A stretch of DNA of 64,000 bases. Origin: Alkalibacterium sp049389645 (lineage in GTDB: Bacteria > Bacillota > Bacilli > Lactobacillales > Carnobacteriaceae_A). How positions within the stretch are numbered: position 1 is the first letter of the stretch; each line of letters opens with the position of its first letter. The stretch spans positions 1,116,001-1,180,000 of the forward strand of contig NZ_CP186540.1 of assembly GCF_049389645.1 (NCBI RefSeq), read 5' to 3'. A model generated the notes under the pieces. The model saw only the letters and a list, made by a program, of their open reading frames with translations, did not search any database and was not told the DNA's origin. A program made the position numbers and the translations under genes. This document shows positions 46,161 through 54,739 of the stretch, piece by piece.

Positions 46161-47004
46161 AAAAATAGAAAACATTTTTCTGATTACCTTCTTACTTTTA
46201 AACGTGTACTTGTTGGTGAGTTATTTTAATCGTAATGATATTCAACAGGCAACAAGTGAGACCGGTCAAGTTAACCTGATTCGAGAAATGGAACAAATCG
46301 GTATCAGTATTCCGACACTGCAGGACGAAGAACGAGACGTGTTTTATGTTCAGGCGGACAGTAATCAATTATTGGAAGACAACGTGGACCAGCTGGAAAA
46401 TCAGGCAGGTTCTGTCGCTGAAGACGGCTCACTTTATACGAGTATTTTATCAGATCCAATCGAGATCGAAGGAAATCCTGATGACGGATTCACCGAAGGG
46501 GATTACGCGAAACTGGAGGCTTTTATCATCAACGGTTCCGTATTGTTTGGTGGAGAATATATGTATCTCCGGTATGACCGTAGTCAGAATCGCTTTGTCT
46601 ACGCACAGGAAGTCGAAGGTATTCCCGTAGCAGATGGAACGTCTGAAATCTCTCTGTTTTATGGTAGTGACGGAAATATTATTTCCTATCAGCAAACATA
46701 CGCTGGCCCAATGATTCCTCAAGGATCAACACAAGTAGTCATCACAGACAGGCAAGCCATTGAAGTTCTTTTTCAAAACAACGAAATAAGTTCTAATTCC
46801 ACTGTTGGACAACCGATTTTAACCTATTACCGTACACTGCATCTGGAAGACTTGAGCATGTATGGACCGGTATGGTATGTGCCAGTTATGGATGCAAGCG
46901 GAGAGAAAGTGCTGCGAGTAGACGCTTTGGAACGTACGATCATCTCAGATCCAGTTACAACAGTCATTCCTGAAGAATTACAAGAAGAGGAACCGGATGA
47001 GTAA
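46150..47004 (+). CDS. walI: WalRK regulator WalI (YycI)
   Basis: 284-residue protein with an N-terminal membrane helix (about residues 8-26) and an extracellular YycI-type domain. It overlaps walH by 11 bases. An acidic tail (EELQEEEPDE) ends the protein. Called on context, size and topology. Confidence 0.9.
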   Translation: MDFKKIENIFLITFLLLNVYLLVSYFNRNDIQQATSETGQVNLIREMEQIGISIPTLQDEERDVFYVQADSNQLLEDNVDQLENQAGSVAEDGSLYTSILSDPIEIEGNPDDGFTEGDYAKLEAFIINGSVLFGGEYMYLRYDRSQNRFVYAQEVEGIPVADGTSEISLFYGSDGNIISYQQTYAGPMIPQGSTQVVITDRQAIEVLFQNNEISSNSTVGQPILTYYRTLHLEDLSMYGPVWYVPVMDASGEKVLRVDALERTIISDPVTTVIPEELQEEEPDE

Positions 47005-47107
47005 AGTGTAGAATAGAGAATGTAGCACCTAAAAAAGTGTTCTTGCTTGTAGGTGGAGACTTGTTGTAAAATGGACAATGAGTGTTCACAGAGAGAGGAA
47101 TCAGTTC

Positions 47108-47920
47108 ATGATGCAGTCAGAACAATCCGACCTGCGCATTAGCATATTAGCTAGCGGCAGTTCAGGAAACATTACCTATATTGAAACCGATCAAATGAAA
47201 GTATTAGTTGATTGTGGACTCAGTGGTAAAAAAACGGTTGAGATGTTAAGCAAGATCGGACGTCGACCCGAAGATTTGAATGCTATTTTAGTCTCACATG
47301 AACATACTGACCATATTAAAGGTGTCGGCATTTTAGCTCGAAAGTATAATTTAGATATCTATGCCAACGAAAAAACGTGGCAGGCAATGGAACCCAAATT
47401 AGGGAAATTAAAAGTCGAACAGAAGTTTCATTTTCCAAACGAGAAAACGTTAACCCTAGGGGATATTGATATTTCAAGTTTCGCAGTTTCGCATGATGCT
47501 GTCGACCCGCAGTTTTATACCTTCCAAAAAAACAATAAACGCTTTGTCATGCTGACAGATACTGGATATGTCAGTGATCGCATGCGTGGCTTGGTTAAAG
47601 ATGCGGATGCGTACTTATTTGAAAGTAATCATGATTTAAGCATGCTTCGGATGGGCAGATATCCTTGGTCTTTAAAACAGCGAATCATTGGTGACAAAGG
47701 TCATTTATCTAACGAAGACGGCGCCTTAGCTTTAGCCGAAATCATCAGTGATCGAACGAAACGTATCTATTTGGGTCACTTAAGCAAGGAAAACAATATC
47801 AAAGAAGTGGCACATCAAACGGTTGAAGAAATTTTAGAAAGAAAAGATACCGGTGTAAACGAACGTTTTCAATTGCTGGACACTGATCCGGATGAACCGT
47901 GTGCATTATTTACGTTATAA
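47108..47920 (+). CDS. walJ: Metallo-beta-lactamase-fold exonuclease WalJ (YycJ)
   Basis: 270-residue metal-dependent hydrolase with SHEHTDHIKG (HxHxDH), the LTDTGY segment and ESNHD; relatives act as 5' exonucleases in DNA repair. GAGAGAGGAA precedes ATGATG at 47108; the open frame from 47078 lies upstream of that site. Last of the wal genes before a strong terminator. Confidence 0.93.
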   Translation: MMQSEQSDLRISILASGSSGNITYIETDQMKVLVDCGLSGKKTVEMLSKIGRRPEDLNAILVSHEHTDHIKGVGILARKYNLDIYANEKTWQAMEPKLGKLKVEQKFHFPNEKTLTLGDIDISSFAVSHDAVDPQFYTFQKNNKRFVMLTDTGYVSDRMRGLVKDADAYLFESNHDLSMLRMGRYPWSLKQRIIGDKGHLSNEDGALALAEIISDRTKRIYLGHLSKENNIKEVAHQTVEEILERKDTGVNERFQLLDTDPDEPCALFTL

Positions 47921-47926
47921 AATCAT

Positions 47927-47978
47927 AAAGCTTACTTTCTCTTTTGATTATTTAAAGAGAAAGTAAGCTTTATTTTTT
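47927..47978 (+). terminator. Terminator of the wal operon
   Basis: Perfect 18-bp stem AAAGCTTACTTTCTCTTT / AAAGAGAAAGTAAGCTTT and T-run. Confidence 0.93.
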
Positions 47979-48133
47979 CTTTTTAAAGAAATTGATTGAA
48001 AAAAGCTTTCTCATACGGGAAAAAAAATAGATTATGTTAAAATTGTATCATGATATTATATAAAAAAAGACATAGAAATGTCATGATTTTAGATTAAAAT
48101 ATATCTATACTGTAAGTGTATGGGAGGAAGTAT

Positions 48134-49330
48134 ATGATGAAAAAGAGATCATTCAGAGCTATACTAATGTTGAGTCTAACGAGCGCGATGCTCGCCGGAT
48201 GTGACTTATTCGACACTGAAACAGAATCGGATCCCGACACAGAAATGCAAGAAAATACGCCTGTAACAGAAGAGGGAGAAGTTAAAATCTCTGAAGTGCG
48301 AGTGGACGTTTCGTCTGACATTACAGATGCCGTTCAAGAAGTAGATGACGCTGTCGTTTCAGTCATTAATATGCAGCAGGTTGGAGAAGACCCTTTTGGA
48401 TGGTATGAAGGCGGTCAGACCACTGATGAAGAAAACTTACAACAAGTCGGCACTGGCAGTGGTGCAGTATATAAGGTAGACGGAGACACTGCATATATTT
48501 TTACTAATAATCATGTTGTTGACGGTTCTGATGCCATCGAAGTATTATTCAAAGATGGTTCCCGTGTAGAAGCAACGGTTATTGGTGCAGATATCTGGAC
48601 GGACTTAGCTGTTCTAGCAATCGATTCAGAAGTCGTTTCTAAAACTGCAAAATTCGGTGATTCAGAAAACTTAACAGTTGGTGAACCCGCTATAGCTATC
48701 GGTTCACCTTTAGGAACAAATTTTGCATCATCGGTAACATCAGGCATTATTTCAGCTACAGAACGTACGGTTCCTGTGGATACAAATATGGATGGAGAAA
48801 ATGACTGGGAAATGACGGCCATTCAAACCGATGCAGCAATCAACCCAGGAAATTCAGGTGGTCCGCTTGTCAATATTGCCGGACAAGTTGTGGGTATCAA
48901 TTCCATGAAAATTTCGTCATCGACCATCGAAGGCATGGGTTTTGCTATTCCGAGTAATGATGCTTTAGATATCATTAATCAGTTAGAGCGAAACGGAGAG
49001 GTGGTCAGACCCGTTATCGGTGTAGCCATGGTTGATCTAGCCATGGTCTCACCTCAGCAGCAACAGGCGATACTTAACTTACCTGAAGATGTGACTGAGG
49101 GTATTGTTATAGCGGAAGTTCAACCTGATAGCTCCGCTGAAGAAGCCGGACTAGCAGCCAATGATGTTATTGTGTCATTCAATGGCGAAGAGGTCGCGAA
49201 TGGTATCGAATTAAGACAAGAGATTTATGATACAGAAGTGGGCGATGAAGTTGAAATTGAGTATTATCGTGGAGGAGAACGTCAAACAACGACAATAACC
49301 ATGAGAAGTACCGACGATGAAACATTATAG
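48134..49330 (+). CDS. htrA: HtrA-type serine protease, predicted lipoprotein
   Basis: 398-residue surface quality-control protease. The catalytic triad is visible: FTNNHVVDG (His), TDLAVLAI (Asp) and NPGNSGGPL (Ser). A C-terminal PDZ domain (about residues 295-385) follows. The N-terminus ends in SAMLAGC, a lipobox, so it is anchored by lipid rather than by the uncleaved membrane helix usual for HtrA in related bacteria. GGGAGGA precedes ATGATG at 48134. It lies downstream of walJ, as in many Lactobacillales, but behind its own terminator gap. Confidence 0.92.
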   Translation: MMKKRSFRAILMLSLTSAMLAGCDLFDTETESDPDTEMQENTPVTEEGEVKISEVRVDVSSDITDAVQEVDDAVVSVINMQQVGEDPFGWYEGGQTTDEENLQQVGTGSGAVYKVDGDTAYIFTNNHVVDGSDAIEVLFKDGSRVEATVIGADIWTDLAVLAIDSEVVSKTAKFGDSENLTVGEPAIAIGSPLGTNFASSVTSGIISATERTVPVDTNMDGENDWEMTAIQTDAAINPGNSGGPLVNIAGQVVGINSMKISSSTIEGMGFAIPSNDALDIINQLERNGEVVRPVIGVAMVDLAMVSPQQQQAILNLPEDVTEGIVIAEVQPDSSAEEAGLAANDVIVSFNGEEVANGIELRQEIYDTEVGDEVEIEYYRGGERQTTTITMRSTDDETL

Positions 49331-49345
49331 CCTAGCAAATGACCA

Positions 49346-49375
49346 ACACAGCCTTTTACTAGGCTGTGTTTTTTT
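49346..49375 (+). terminator. Terminator of htrA
   Basis: ACACAGCCT / AGGCTGTGT stem and T-run, 15 bases after htrA. Confidence 0.9.
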
Positions 49376-49400
49376 ATGTAGAGTTTTTTGGGGCCTAATG

Positions 49401-49541
49401 GACACAAGCGAGCAACAAATAGCAGGTCACTTGTGTCGATGAGCTGATATTCGGAACAAGTTTAACATCCGTGAAGGCCTACTTGTTTCAATTTGATGCG
49501 CATGGGTACAAGTAAAGAGAGTAAAAGGGTTCACTTGTACC
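49401..49541. repeat. Three successive ACAAGT/ACTTGT hairpins
   Basis: GACACAAG (49401-49408) with CTTGTGTC (49430-49437); GGAACAAGT (49453-49461) with ACTTGTTTC (49481-49489, one wobble); GGTACAAGT (49505-49513) with ACTTGTACC (49533-49541). Loops are about 19-21 bases. The first and third also share CACTTGT-CGAT in direct repeat. No coding frame. Confidence 0.75.
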
Positions 49542-49610
49542 GATTGTGCATAAGCTAACTATAGTAGCCCAAAATCAATCTTTTGAAGCCTTGGGATAAC
49601 TTTGTTCGGG

Positions 49611-49966
49611 TGTGGATAACTATTGCGGGAATACTTTTACAGCGGTATTCCATCAAAAAAAGTTATGCACAACTACGTTATTGCCTGTGCGTAACTAAAT
49701 AACAACAGCTATTTTTGTTTTTGTAAACACTGTCATGAAGGTGTTTGCTTGGGTTTTGAAGATGTAGACATAAAGGGAAAATTTTGTGCATAACTTTCAG
49801 CTTGAATGAGTTATTTTTTGACGGTTATTCAAGCTTTCATAACCCTAAACGAGAACAAAGAAATGTGGATATGTGTATAACTTTGTGGATAACTGTGGAA
49901 AAATGGGTATTAAAAAAAGGATTCCTTGTCAAACCAACAAAGAATCCCTGTGGATAGTGTGAATAA
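49611..49966 (-). other. Remote cluster of DnaA-box-like sequences
   Basis: Gene-free region with TGTGGATAA at 49611 and 49884 (both perfect complements of TTATCCACA), TTATGCACA 49663, TGTGCGTAA 49686, TGTGCATAA 49785, TGTGGATAT 49864, TGTGTATAA 49872, TGTGGAAAA 49894, TGTGGATAG 49949 and TGTGAATAA 49958. All but one face the same way. The variants (GCAT, GTAT) are the ones also seen beside dnaA. Confidence 0.8.
49912..49947 (-). terminator. Terminator of ohr
   Basis: GGATTC...TTGT pairs with ACAA-GAATCC; on the minus strand a T-run follows. It is embedded in the DnaA-box cluster. Confidence 0.75.
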
Positions 49967-49967
49967 C

Positions 49968-50390
49968 TTATAAAGCTTTAACTGTTTTTTTGACTTTTAC
50001 ATTGCCTTCGATCGCCCGAGAATAAGGACAGACTTCGTGTGCCTGATCCACTAACTCTTCAGCTTCTGCTTGAGTGACCCCTTCGATTTCAACGTAGAGT
50101 TCGACGCTTAGACCAAAACCTTTTAATTTTTTCTCAATACTCACCTTAGCTGTGACGGCGGAAGTTGTTTGTTTTTTTGCTTTTCGTGCAGATAACTGCA
50201 GTGCACTATCAAAACAAGCCGCATAGCCTGCCGAAAAGAGCTGTTCTGGATTGGTCGTTCCTTTGACTTCCTTGCCACCCAAGCCTTTTGGCATAGATAG
50301 ATCGAGGTCTAAATTTCCATCTGAAGATTTAACATGTCCCTTACGACCACCAAGCGCAGTGGCTTCTGCGGTATATAATGCTATTCCCAT
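49968..50390 (-). CDS. ohr: Organic hydroperoxide resistance protein Ohr
   Basis: 140-residue OsmC/Ohr-fold peroxidase that reduces organic peroxides. The two active cysteines lie in YAACFDSAL and EVCPYSRAIEGN. TTNPEQLFSAGYAACF is the Ohr signature. Divergent from ohrR with an OhrR operator between them. Correct length. Confidence 0.95.
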   Translation of the reverse strand: MGIALYTAEATALGGRKGHVKSSDGNLDLDLSMPKGLGGKEVKGTTNPEQLFSAGYAACFDSALQLSARKAKKQTTSAVTAKVSIEKKLKGFGLSVELYVEIEGVTQAEAEELVDQAHEVCPYSRAIEGNVKVKKTVKAL

Positions 50391-50420
50391 ATAAACACCT
50401 CTCTATTTTTAGTTGTCTGT

Positions 50421-50444
50421 AATTAAATTGTACACAATTTAATT
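50421..50444. promoter_or_regulatory. OhrR operator
   Basis: AATTAAATTGT-AC-ACAATTTAATT: two perfect 11-base arms around a 2-base centre, closely matching the Bacillus OhrR box. It lies between ohr and ohrR and can control both. Confidence 0.85.
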
Positions 50445-50506
50445 GAAAATGTCAAAGTGTATAAACTTATCAAATAAGTTGTTATAATGAAAAGAAAGAG
50501 GAGTGT

Positions 50507-50938
50507 ATGAACGTGACAAAGAATATCTTGAGATTAAGCAATCAAGTCTGTTTTCCTTTATATGCAGCAACTAGACAAATCACCAAATTATATCGCCCGT
50601 TACTTGAGAAGTTGGGTGTGACCTACCCCCAGTACTTAGTCTTGCTGGTTTTATTCGAAGAAGAGACGGTAACGGTCAAAGAGTTAGGCGAAAAACTGTA
50701 TCTGGATTCGGGAACATTGACACCAATGTTGAAAAGAATGGAAGAACACGGTTTAGTCGAACGTCGACGCTCAAGTGTAGACGAACGTGTGGTGGACGTA
50801 AGTTTAACGAATAAGGGACGCGCAATAGAAAAGCAGGCGGAGAAAATACCCGTTAAATTTTCTAAAGAAATACTATTGGAACAGGATGAATTTGAAGAAT
50901 TAAAACGTCTATTAACTAAAATACTCGATCAGGTTTAA
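50507..50938 (+). CDS. ohrR: Organic peroxide sensor OhrR (MarR family)
   Basis: 143-residue repressor inactivated by peroxide oxidation. The N-terminal reactive cysteine is in SNQVCFPLYAATR. The winged helix includes LGEKLYLDSGTLTPMLKRME and the wing RRSSVDERVVDVSLT. A single-cysteine type, like Bacillus OhrR. Confidence 0.93.
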   Translation: MNVTKNILRLSNQVCFPLYAATRQITKLYRPLLEKLGVTYPQYLVLLVLFEEETVTVKELGEKLYLDSGTLTPMLKRMEEHGLVERRRSSVDERVVDVSLTNKGRAIEKQAEKIPVKFSKEILLEQDEFEELKRLLTKILDQV

Positions 50939-50954
50939 ACTAAGGGAGTCAATT

Positions 50955-51434
50955 ATGGATATCACAATCTTGTCAGTCGGTAAATTAAAAGAGAAATATT
51001 TGAAAAAAGGGATAGACGAATACACGAAACGATTAGGTGCCTACACTAAAATCAAAGTTATAGAAGTACCGGATGAAAAAGCACCTGAAAGTCTGAGCGA
51101 AGCTGAAATGGTTCAGGTCAAAGACAAAGAAGGCGAACGACTGCTGGCCAAAATACCAGACCAGGCGTACGTCTTTGCCTTGGCCATTGATTCTAAAGAA
51201 CGGACATCCGAATCCTTTGCCAAGGAGATCGAACAGCTTATGATCCATGGTAAAAGCAAGATCGTTTTTGTCATTGGCGGTTCTCTGGGATTGAGCGAAG
51301 CCGTTATGAAAAGAAGCGACACGACCATCTCATTCGGAAAAATGACCTACCCACATCAGTTGATGAGACTGATATTGGTCGAGCAGATTTATAGAGCGTT
51401 TCGGATCATGCGGAATGAACCGTACCATAAGTAA
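50955..51434 (+). CDS. rlmH: 23S rRNA pseudouridine-1915 N3-methyltransferase RlmH (OrfX)
   Basis: 159-residue SPOUT methyltransferase acting on the 70S ribosome. Motifs: KLKEKYLKKGIDEYTKRL, FVIGGSLGLS and FGKMTYPHQLMRLILVEQIYRAF. The C-terminus RNEPYHK is coded by the sequence that staphylococcal SCC elements use as attachment site. Here that sequence is repeated twice downstream. GGGAG precedes the ATG. Confidence 0.97.
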   Translation: MDITILSVGKLKEKYLKKGIDEYTKRLGAYTKIKVIEVPDEKAPESLSEAEMVQVKDKEGERLLAKIPDQAYVFALAIDSKERTSESFAKEIEQLMIHGKSKIVFVIGGSLGLSEAVMKRSDTTISFGKMTYPHQLMRLILVEQIYRAFRIMRNEPYHK

Positions 51435-51440
51435 ATGAGG
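51417..51440 (+). repeat. att-like site 1 within the rlmH 3' end
   Basis: GAACCGTACCATAAGTAA codes for the last residues and stop of RlmH (EPYHK-stop) and is followed by ATGAGG. The same core returns at 57225 and 59556. It corresponds to the SCC attachment region of staphylococci. Confidence 0.85.
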
Positions 51441-51445
51441 TTTTT
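51432..51445 (+). repeat. Left terminal inverted repeat of cassette 1
   Basis: TAAATGAGGTTTTT; its exact complement AAAAACCTCATTTA lies at 57198-57211, 5.8 kb away. Confidence 0.85.
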
Positions 51446-51553
51446 ATAATAACCGGGTATGATATGATGTGGGTTCATCGAATGATTTAAAGAGTACCTT
51501 AATTGAAGGAGATAATTAAACAGGTATAGTAAGTAGTCATAGGAGATACCATA

Positions 51554-51635
51554 ATGAGTAATAATAGAGATAAATCAAAAAAAACTCAAAGGTTAAAGCA
51601 GGGGTATATAGTGACCCCAAAAAGTTAGATTTTTT
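51554..51635 (+). mobile_element. Small truncated ORF abutting an IS3-type terminal repeat
   Basis: A 24-codon frame (ATG at 51554, AGGAG upstream; begins MSNNRDKSKKTQRL) runs straight into TATAGTGACCCCAAAAAGTT, which resembles the terminal repeat of IS3-family elements of Firmicutes. No transposase follows. Likely a gene start cut off by an insertion element whose body was later lost. Confidence 0.4.
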
Positions 51636-51678
51636 TAAATATTTGGGCTCGCTATAAATGTACTATATTCATGTATAT

Positions 51679-53571
51679 TTATTTTTTTGTAGATTTTACA
51701 AAAGTATATCCTTTTTCTTCTAGCGTTTTCAATCTAGGCTTAATTTTATTAACTACAAATTGATAATTTATTAATTTGTCTGGATGTTCAAAATCTCTTT
51801 TACTTACCCAAACAGTATATTTTTTTTCTTCAGGGATTGAATCAAAATCAAATAATTTTTTATTATCAAGAATACCTTGTGCTGTCCAGAATGATAGGTA
51901 CTGTTTATCAGGAAGATTTGCAACAGCTTCCCACGTAGTTTCTGACCAATTATTAAATTTCATCCAAGTATCTTGTGACGAGATGTAAACACTTAATGCG
52001 ACATCTTTTCTATCCCAGTAAAGAGAATCCGTTGAAGTGATTTTAATATCTGGAAATAGCACACCTAAAGCATGAAAGTGAAGTTCACTATACTTTTCAA
52101 GTAAATATAATTCTTGTGAAAAATCAAATCCTTGTTTTTCTAGCAGACAGTGCCAAGATTGATAAATTTCTTCATGAATCTGATATTCAGTTTTATTTAC
52201 TCTTTTTTCAGGAATGCCCCACCTATAATTATCAATATATTGTTTGCGTGGCATTATTTCCTCATTTTTTTCATTAAGAATAAACCTAATTGTACTGCTT
52301 TCTTTGTATTGCTTTACTAGTTCTAAAGCAATACAAAGTATACAATCTTTTTTTTCTCGAGAAAAATTGCGATAGTGTGTTTGTAAATACTGGTAAAAAT
52401 CAGTATCCATGTTAGACAATAGATAGGTCTTTAAAGTACTATCTTTTTCGATTAAGCTTTCTAGTTCCTGTATTGTAAAATTTGAAGGTTGTTCATATAA
52501 GAAATAACCCTCTTTATTCTTTATAAAAGCATAGGGATAACCATCGTAATTTTTTCTCTGCATATCATATAAAAGAGAACGGAGAAGTTCATCAGGAGAT
52601 GAATCAGTTACGCTTTTATCCTCTTCTTCTAGTTGGTTTTCAAACTCAAACGGCAAGTCATTTATTAAGATGTTGTAATAATGTGGATAGAATAAATAAA
52701 CATAGATAACTAATAGTTGTTGATTTGGTTGGACATAATCTAGTTTTCTGCGATCAAAAAATTCATGATTTATATAATCATTAAACTGTTCACGTTCACG
52801 TAAGTTTCGCTGTTCTCCTATTATCATTTTCTGTAATTTATCAGGAATGGTAGTCTTTAATTTGTTTTCTAATTCATTGAAGTATTTCTCCCAAATGTTT
52901 TTTGGATGTAAGTTGTAGGGTAGTTCAATTTTCTGATTAATAATTTTTTGAAGAAACTTACTATCACTTCTTGCTAGTTTGTCGTAATCACCTACGAAAA
53001 TAATAGGGATTCTATTCTCAAGAAGATTAAAAAGTACATAAATTTGTTCCTGTCTTATTGAATCAATTCTATCAAAATCGTCTATAACTAATAATCTTTT
53101 CTTAAATGGGAATTTTTTTAGTACTTGAATATAAAATGTATCAGATTTCACTTTAAAGAAACTGGATACCGAAACAAAGAGAGCGATTCCACCGGCAATT
53201 TGTGCTCCGAGTGTACTAGTATAATGCGATAGACCTAAGTCCAATACACCTGTCATTAATATTGAAATAATAACCGATAAAACTGTAATTAATCTTATTC
53301 CCCAGTAGGTTGTTGGCATTAATTTAGTAAAAGCTATCGTTACAACAGATCGTTCATCTTGAATTCTCCACAAATCCAAAAAAGTAAATCTCTTTTTAGA
53401 ATGTTGTTTCGTGTTAATCAAAAATTCAGTTTTCCCTGACCCCCATCGTCCATTAAGAAAATATGTTTTATCCTTTTCTAACAGTTTAGCAAAGTGTTTC
53501 GCGGCTGTTTCTGTATTAATTTCTGTGAGTTCTAGAAATTCCTTTTGTGACTCATTAGTTTGGTAAACCAA
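51679..53571 (-). CDS. KAP-family P-loop NTPase with inserted membrane segments
   Basis: About 630 residues. Walker A GRWGSGKTEF (about residues 41-50 from the chosen start), then two or three hydrophobic segments (about 90-140), then Walker B LLVIDDFDRID (about 160-170). The membrane insertion between the two ATP motifs is the hallmark of KAP NTPases, several of which act in anti-phage defence. The rest (300 or more residues) has no recognised domain. TATAAT at 53621-53616 is the likely -10 box, and AAAGGAG at 53588-53582 precedes TTG at 53571. The frame open from a TTG at 53616 starts inside the -10 box, so the shorter start is chosen. Confidence 0.75.
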   Translation of the reverse strand: MVYQTNESQKEFLELTEINTETAAKHFAKLLEKDKTYFLNGRWGSGKTEFLINTKQHSKKRFTFLDLWRIQDERSVVTIAFTKLMPTTYWGIRLITVLSVIISILMTGVLDLGLSHYTSTLGAQIAGGIALFVSVSSFFKVKSDTFYIQVLKKFPFKKRLLVIDDFDRIDSIRQEQIYVLFNLLENRIPIIFVGDYDKLARSDSKFLQKIINQKIELPYNLHPKNIWEKYFNELENKLKTTIPDKLQKMIIGEQRNLREREQFNDYINHEFFDRRKLDYVQPNQQLLVIYVYLFYPHYYNILINDLPFEFENQLEEEDKSVTDSSPDELLRSLLYDMQRKNYDGYPYAFIKNKEGYFLYEQPSNFTIQELESLIEKDSTLKTYLLSNMDTDFYQYLQTHYRNFSREKKDCILCIALELVKQYKESSTIRFILNEKNEEIMPRKQYIDNYRWGIPEKRVNKTEYQIHEEIYQSWHCLLEKQGFDFSQELYLLEKYSELHFHALGVLFPDIKITSTDSLYWDRKDVALSVYISSQDTWMKFNNWSETTWEAVANLPDKQYLSFWTAQGILDNKKLFDFDSIPEEKKYTVWVSKRDFEHPDKLINYQFVVNKIKPRLKTLEEKGYTFVKSTKK

Positions 53572-53615
53572 TTCAGATTTGCTCCTTTCAGAATTTTCAT
53601 TTAGGATGTACGACA

Positions 53616-53621
53616 ATTATA
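53616..53621 (-). promoter_or_regulatory. -10 box of the KAP NTPase gene
   Basis: TATAAT on the minus strand, about 27 bases before AAAGGAG. A weak TTTAAC lies upstream at short spacing. Confidence 0.5.
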
Positions 53622-53694
53622 TTAAGTATAACTATAGTTAAATGATTTGTAGATAGCAAATTAGGCAAGATCTAATTAGTAATTTTAATATGCA

Positions 53695-54087
53695 GACTTT
53701 ATCTCTTCTCATGATGAAGCAGGATTTACTAATCCGGATGATATAGTAAATCCGGAGAATATAGCTTTCGAGTTCATTGTCGAAGGAGATACGAAAACTG
53801 TCATATCGGAAAATCAGTTAAAGCTGTATGTAGAAGTTGAAGAAGGAGAAGAGTTAGTCCTGGGTAGCACGCACTATGTTATTGAGTACTATAATGGTGA
53901 AGAGTGAGAAACAATCGATAATGTACTATACGGACAAGAGGAGGCAGAAGTTAGAGTGACATCAGATCAGCCGCTCACGCATGCGTTCACCAATGTTGAT
54001 GAGTATTATACTGACTTCAATAACGGTATATATTGGATCATAAACTCTGGCTATGCTTTTCCTTTTTATGTATATGTCTTAGAATGA
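53695..54087 (+). pseudogene. Decayed fragment of a probable surface protein
   Basis: One frame runs from about 53695 to a stop at 54087, interrupted once by TGA at 53905. It encodes an acidic, beta-rich sequence (NPENIAFEFIVEG, LYVEVEEGEELVLG, THAFTNVDEYYTDF) like modules of wall-anchored surface proteins. There is no start codon with a ribosome-binding site, no signal peptide and no anchor. Family not identified. Confidence 0.45.
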
Positions 54088-54313
54088 AGGGGCTCCGAAA
54101 ATCATATTAGGTATAAGTATTTTTAAAAGAGAATTTAAGGATTTATGATTTGAAGCAAGCTATCTAGAAGCAAATAATTGAAATATAGGACAAGAAAACA
54201 GCCGAAATCAGTATGTCTACTAATGGTTGCTCTTTAGTTGGTCGAAAGTTACCTTCAATAGTACTAAGCTTGAAGTGTGTGACATAAGTGGAGGGGTTAA
54301 AAGCGTCTTTAGA

Positions 54314-54517
54314 GGTTGATATCATAGAGAAAAGAAAAGCGAAGAAGTTATCGCAAGAGTTGTAGTAGCGAAGATGGAGGTCAGTAGACAGGCCGTATTG
54401 AAATGGGAAACAGGTAAATCAGAACCATCAACAAATAATCTTAAAAAATTGGCAGAACTATTTTCATGCAGTGTTAATGATCTACTTTCTTCTGATAAAA
54501 GGATAAAAGATTATTAA
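54314..54517 (+). pseudogene. Decayed XRE-family regulator
   Basis: The C-terminal half of an HTH_3 domain is clear in the frame from ATG 54374 to the stop at 54517: VSRQAVLKWETGKSEPSTNN then LKKLAELFSCSVNDLL. The matching N-terminal half (EKRKAKKLSQEL) lies just upstream in another frame, so one frameshift splits it. Downstream to about 54690 a further frame reads as membrane segments (FLYNIIGVILCFTCVIL) with stops, the usual tail of such regulators. Confidence 0.65.
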
Positions 54518-54739
54518 TTAAATACTATAAAAGATTTCTATACAATATTATCGGCGTCATACTGTGCTTCACATGCGTCATTTTAGATATGTCATAAGCG
54601 GAGCAGCTTCCATTACATACTGCTATTGGGATATTAGGCCTATCCAGAGTTATTTATTTTATCCAGGGTTATTTTATAAAGCTGTAAAATGAATCAATAT
54701 TGCTAAACTGGAATACTAGTTAAGAAAAATTTAGGAAAT

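Noticed and set aside
54279..54300. Possible fourth att-like site (GACATAAGTGGAGGGG)
   Set aside because: Only CATAAGT is shared; GAACC and the EPYHK reading are missing and there is no inverted repeat next to it.
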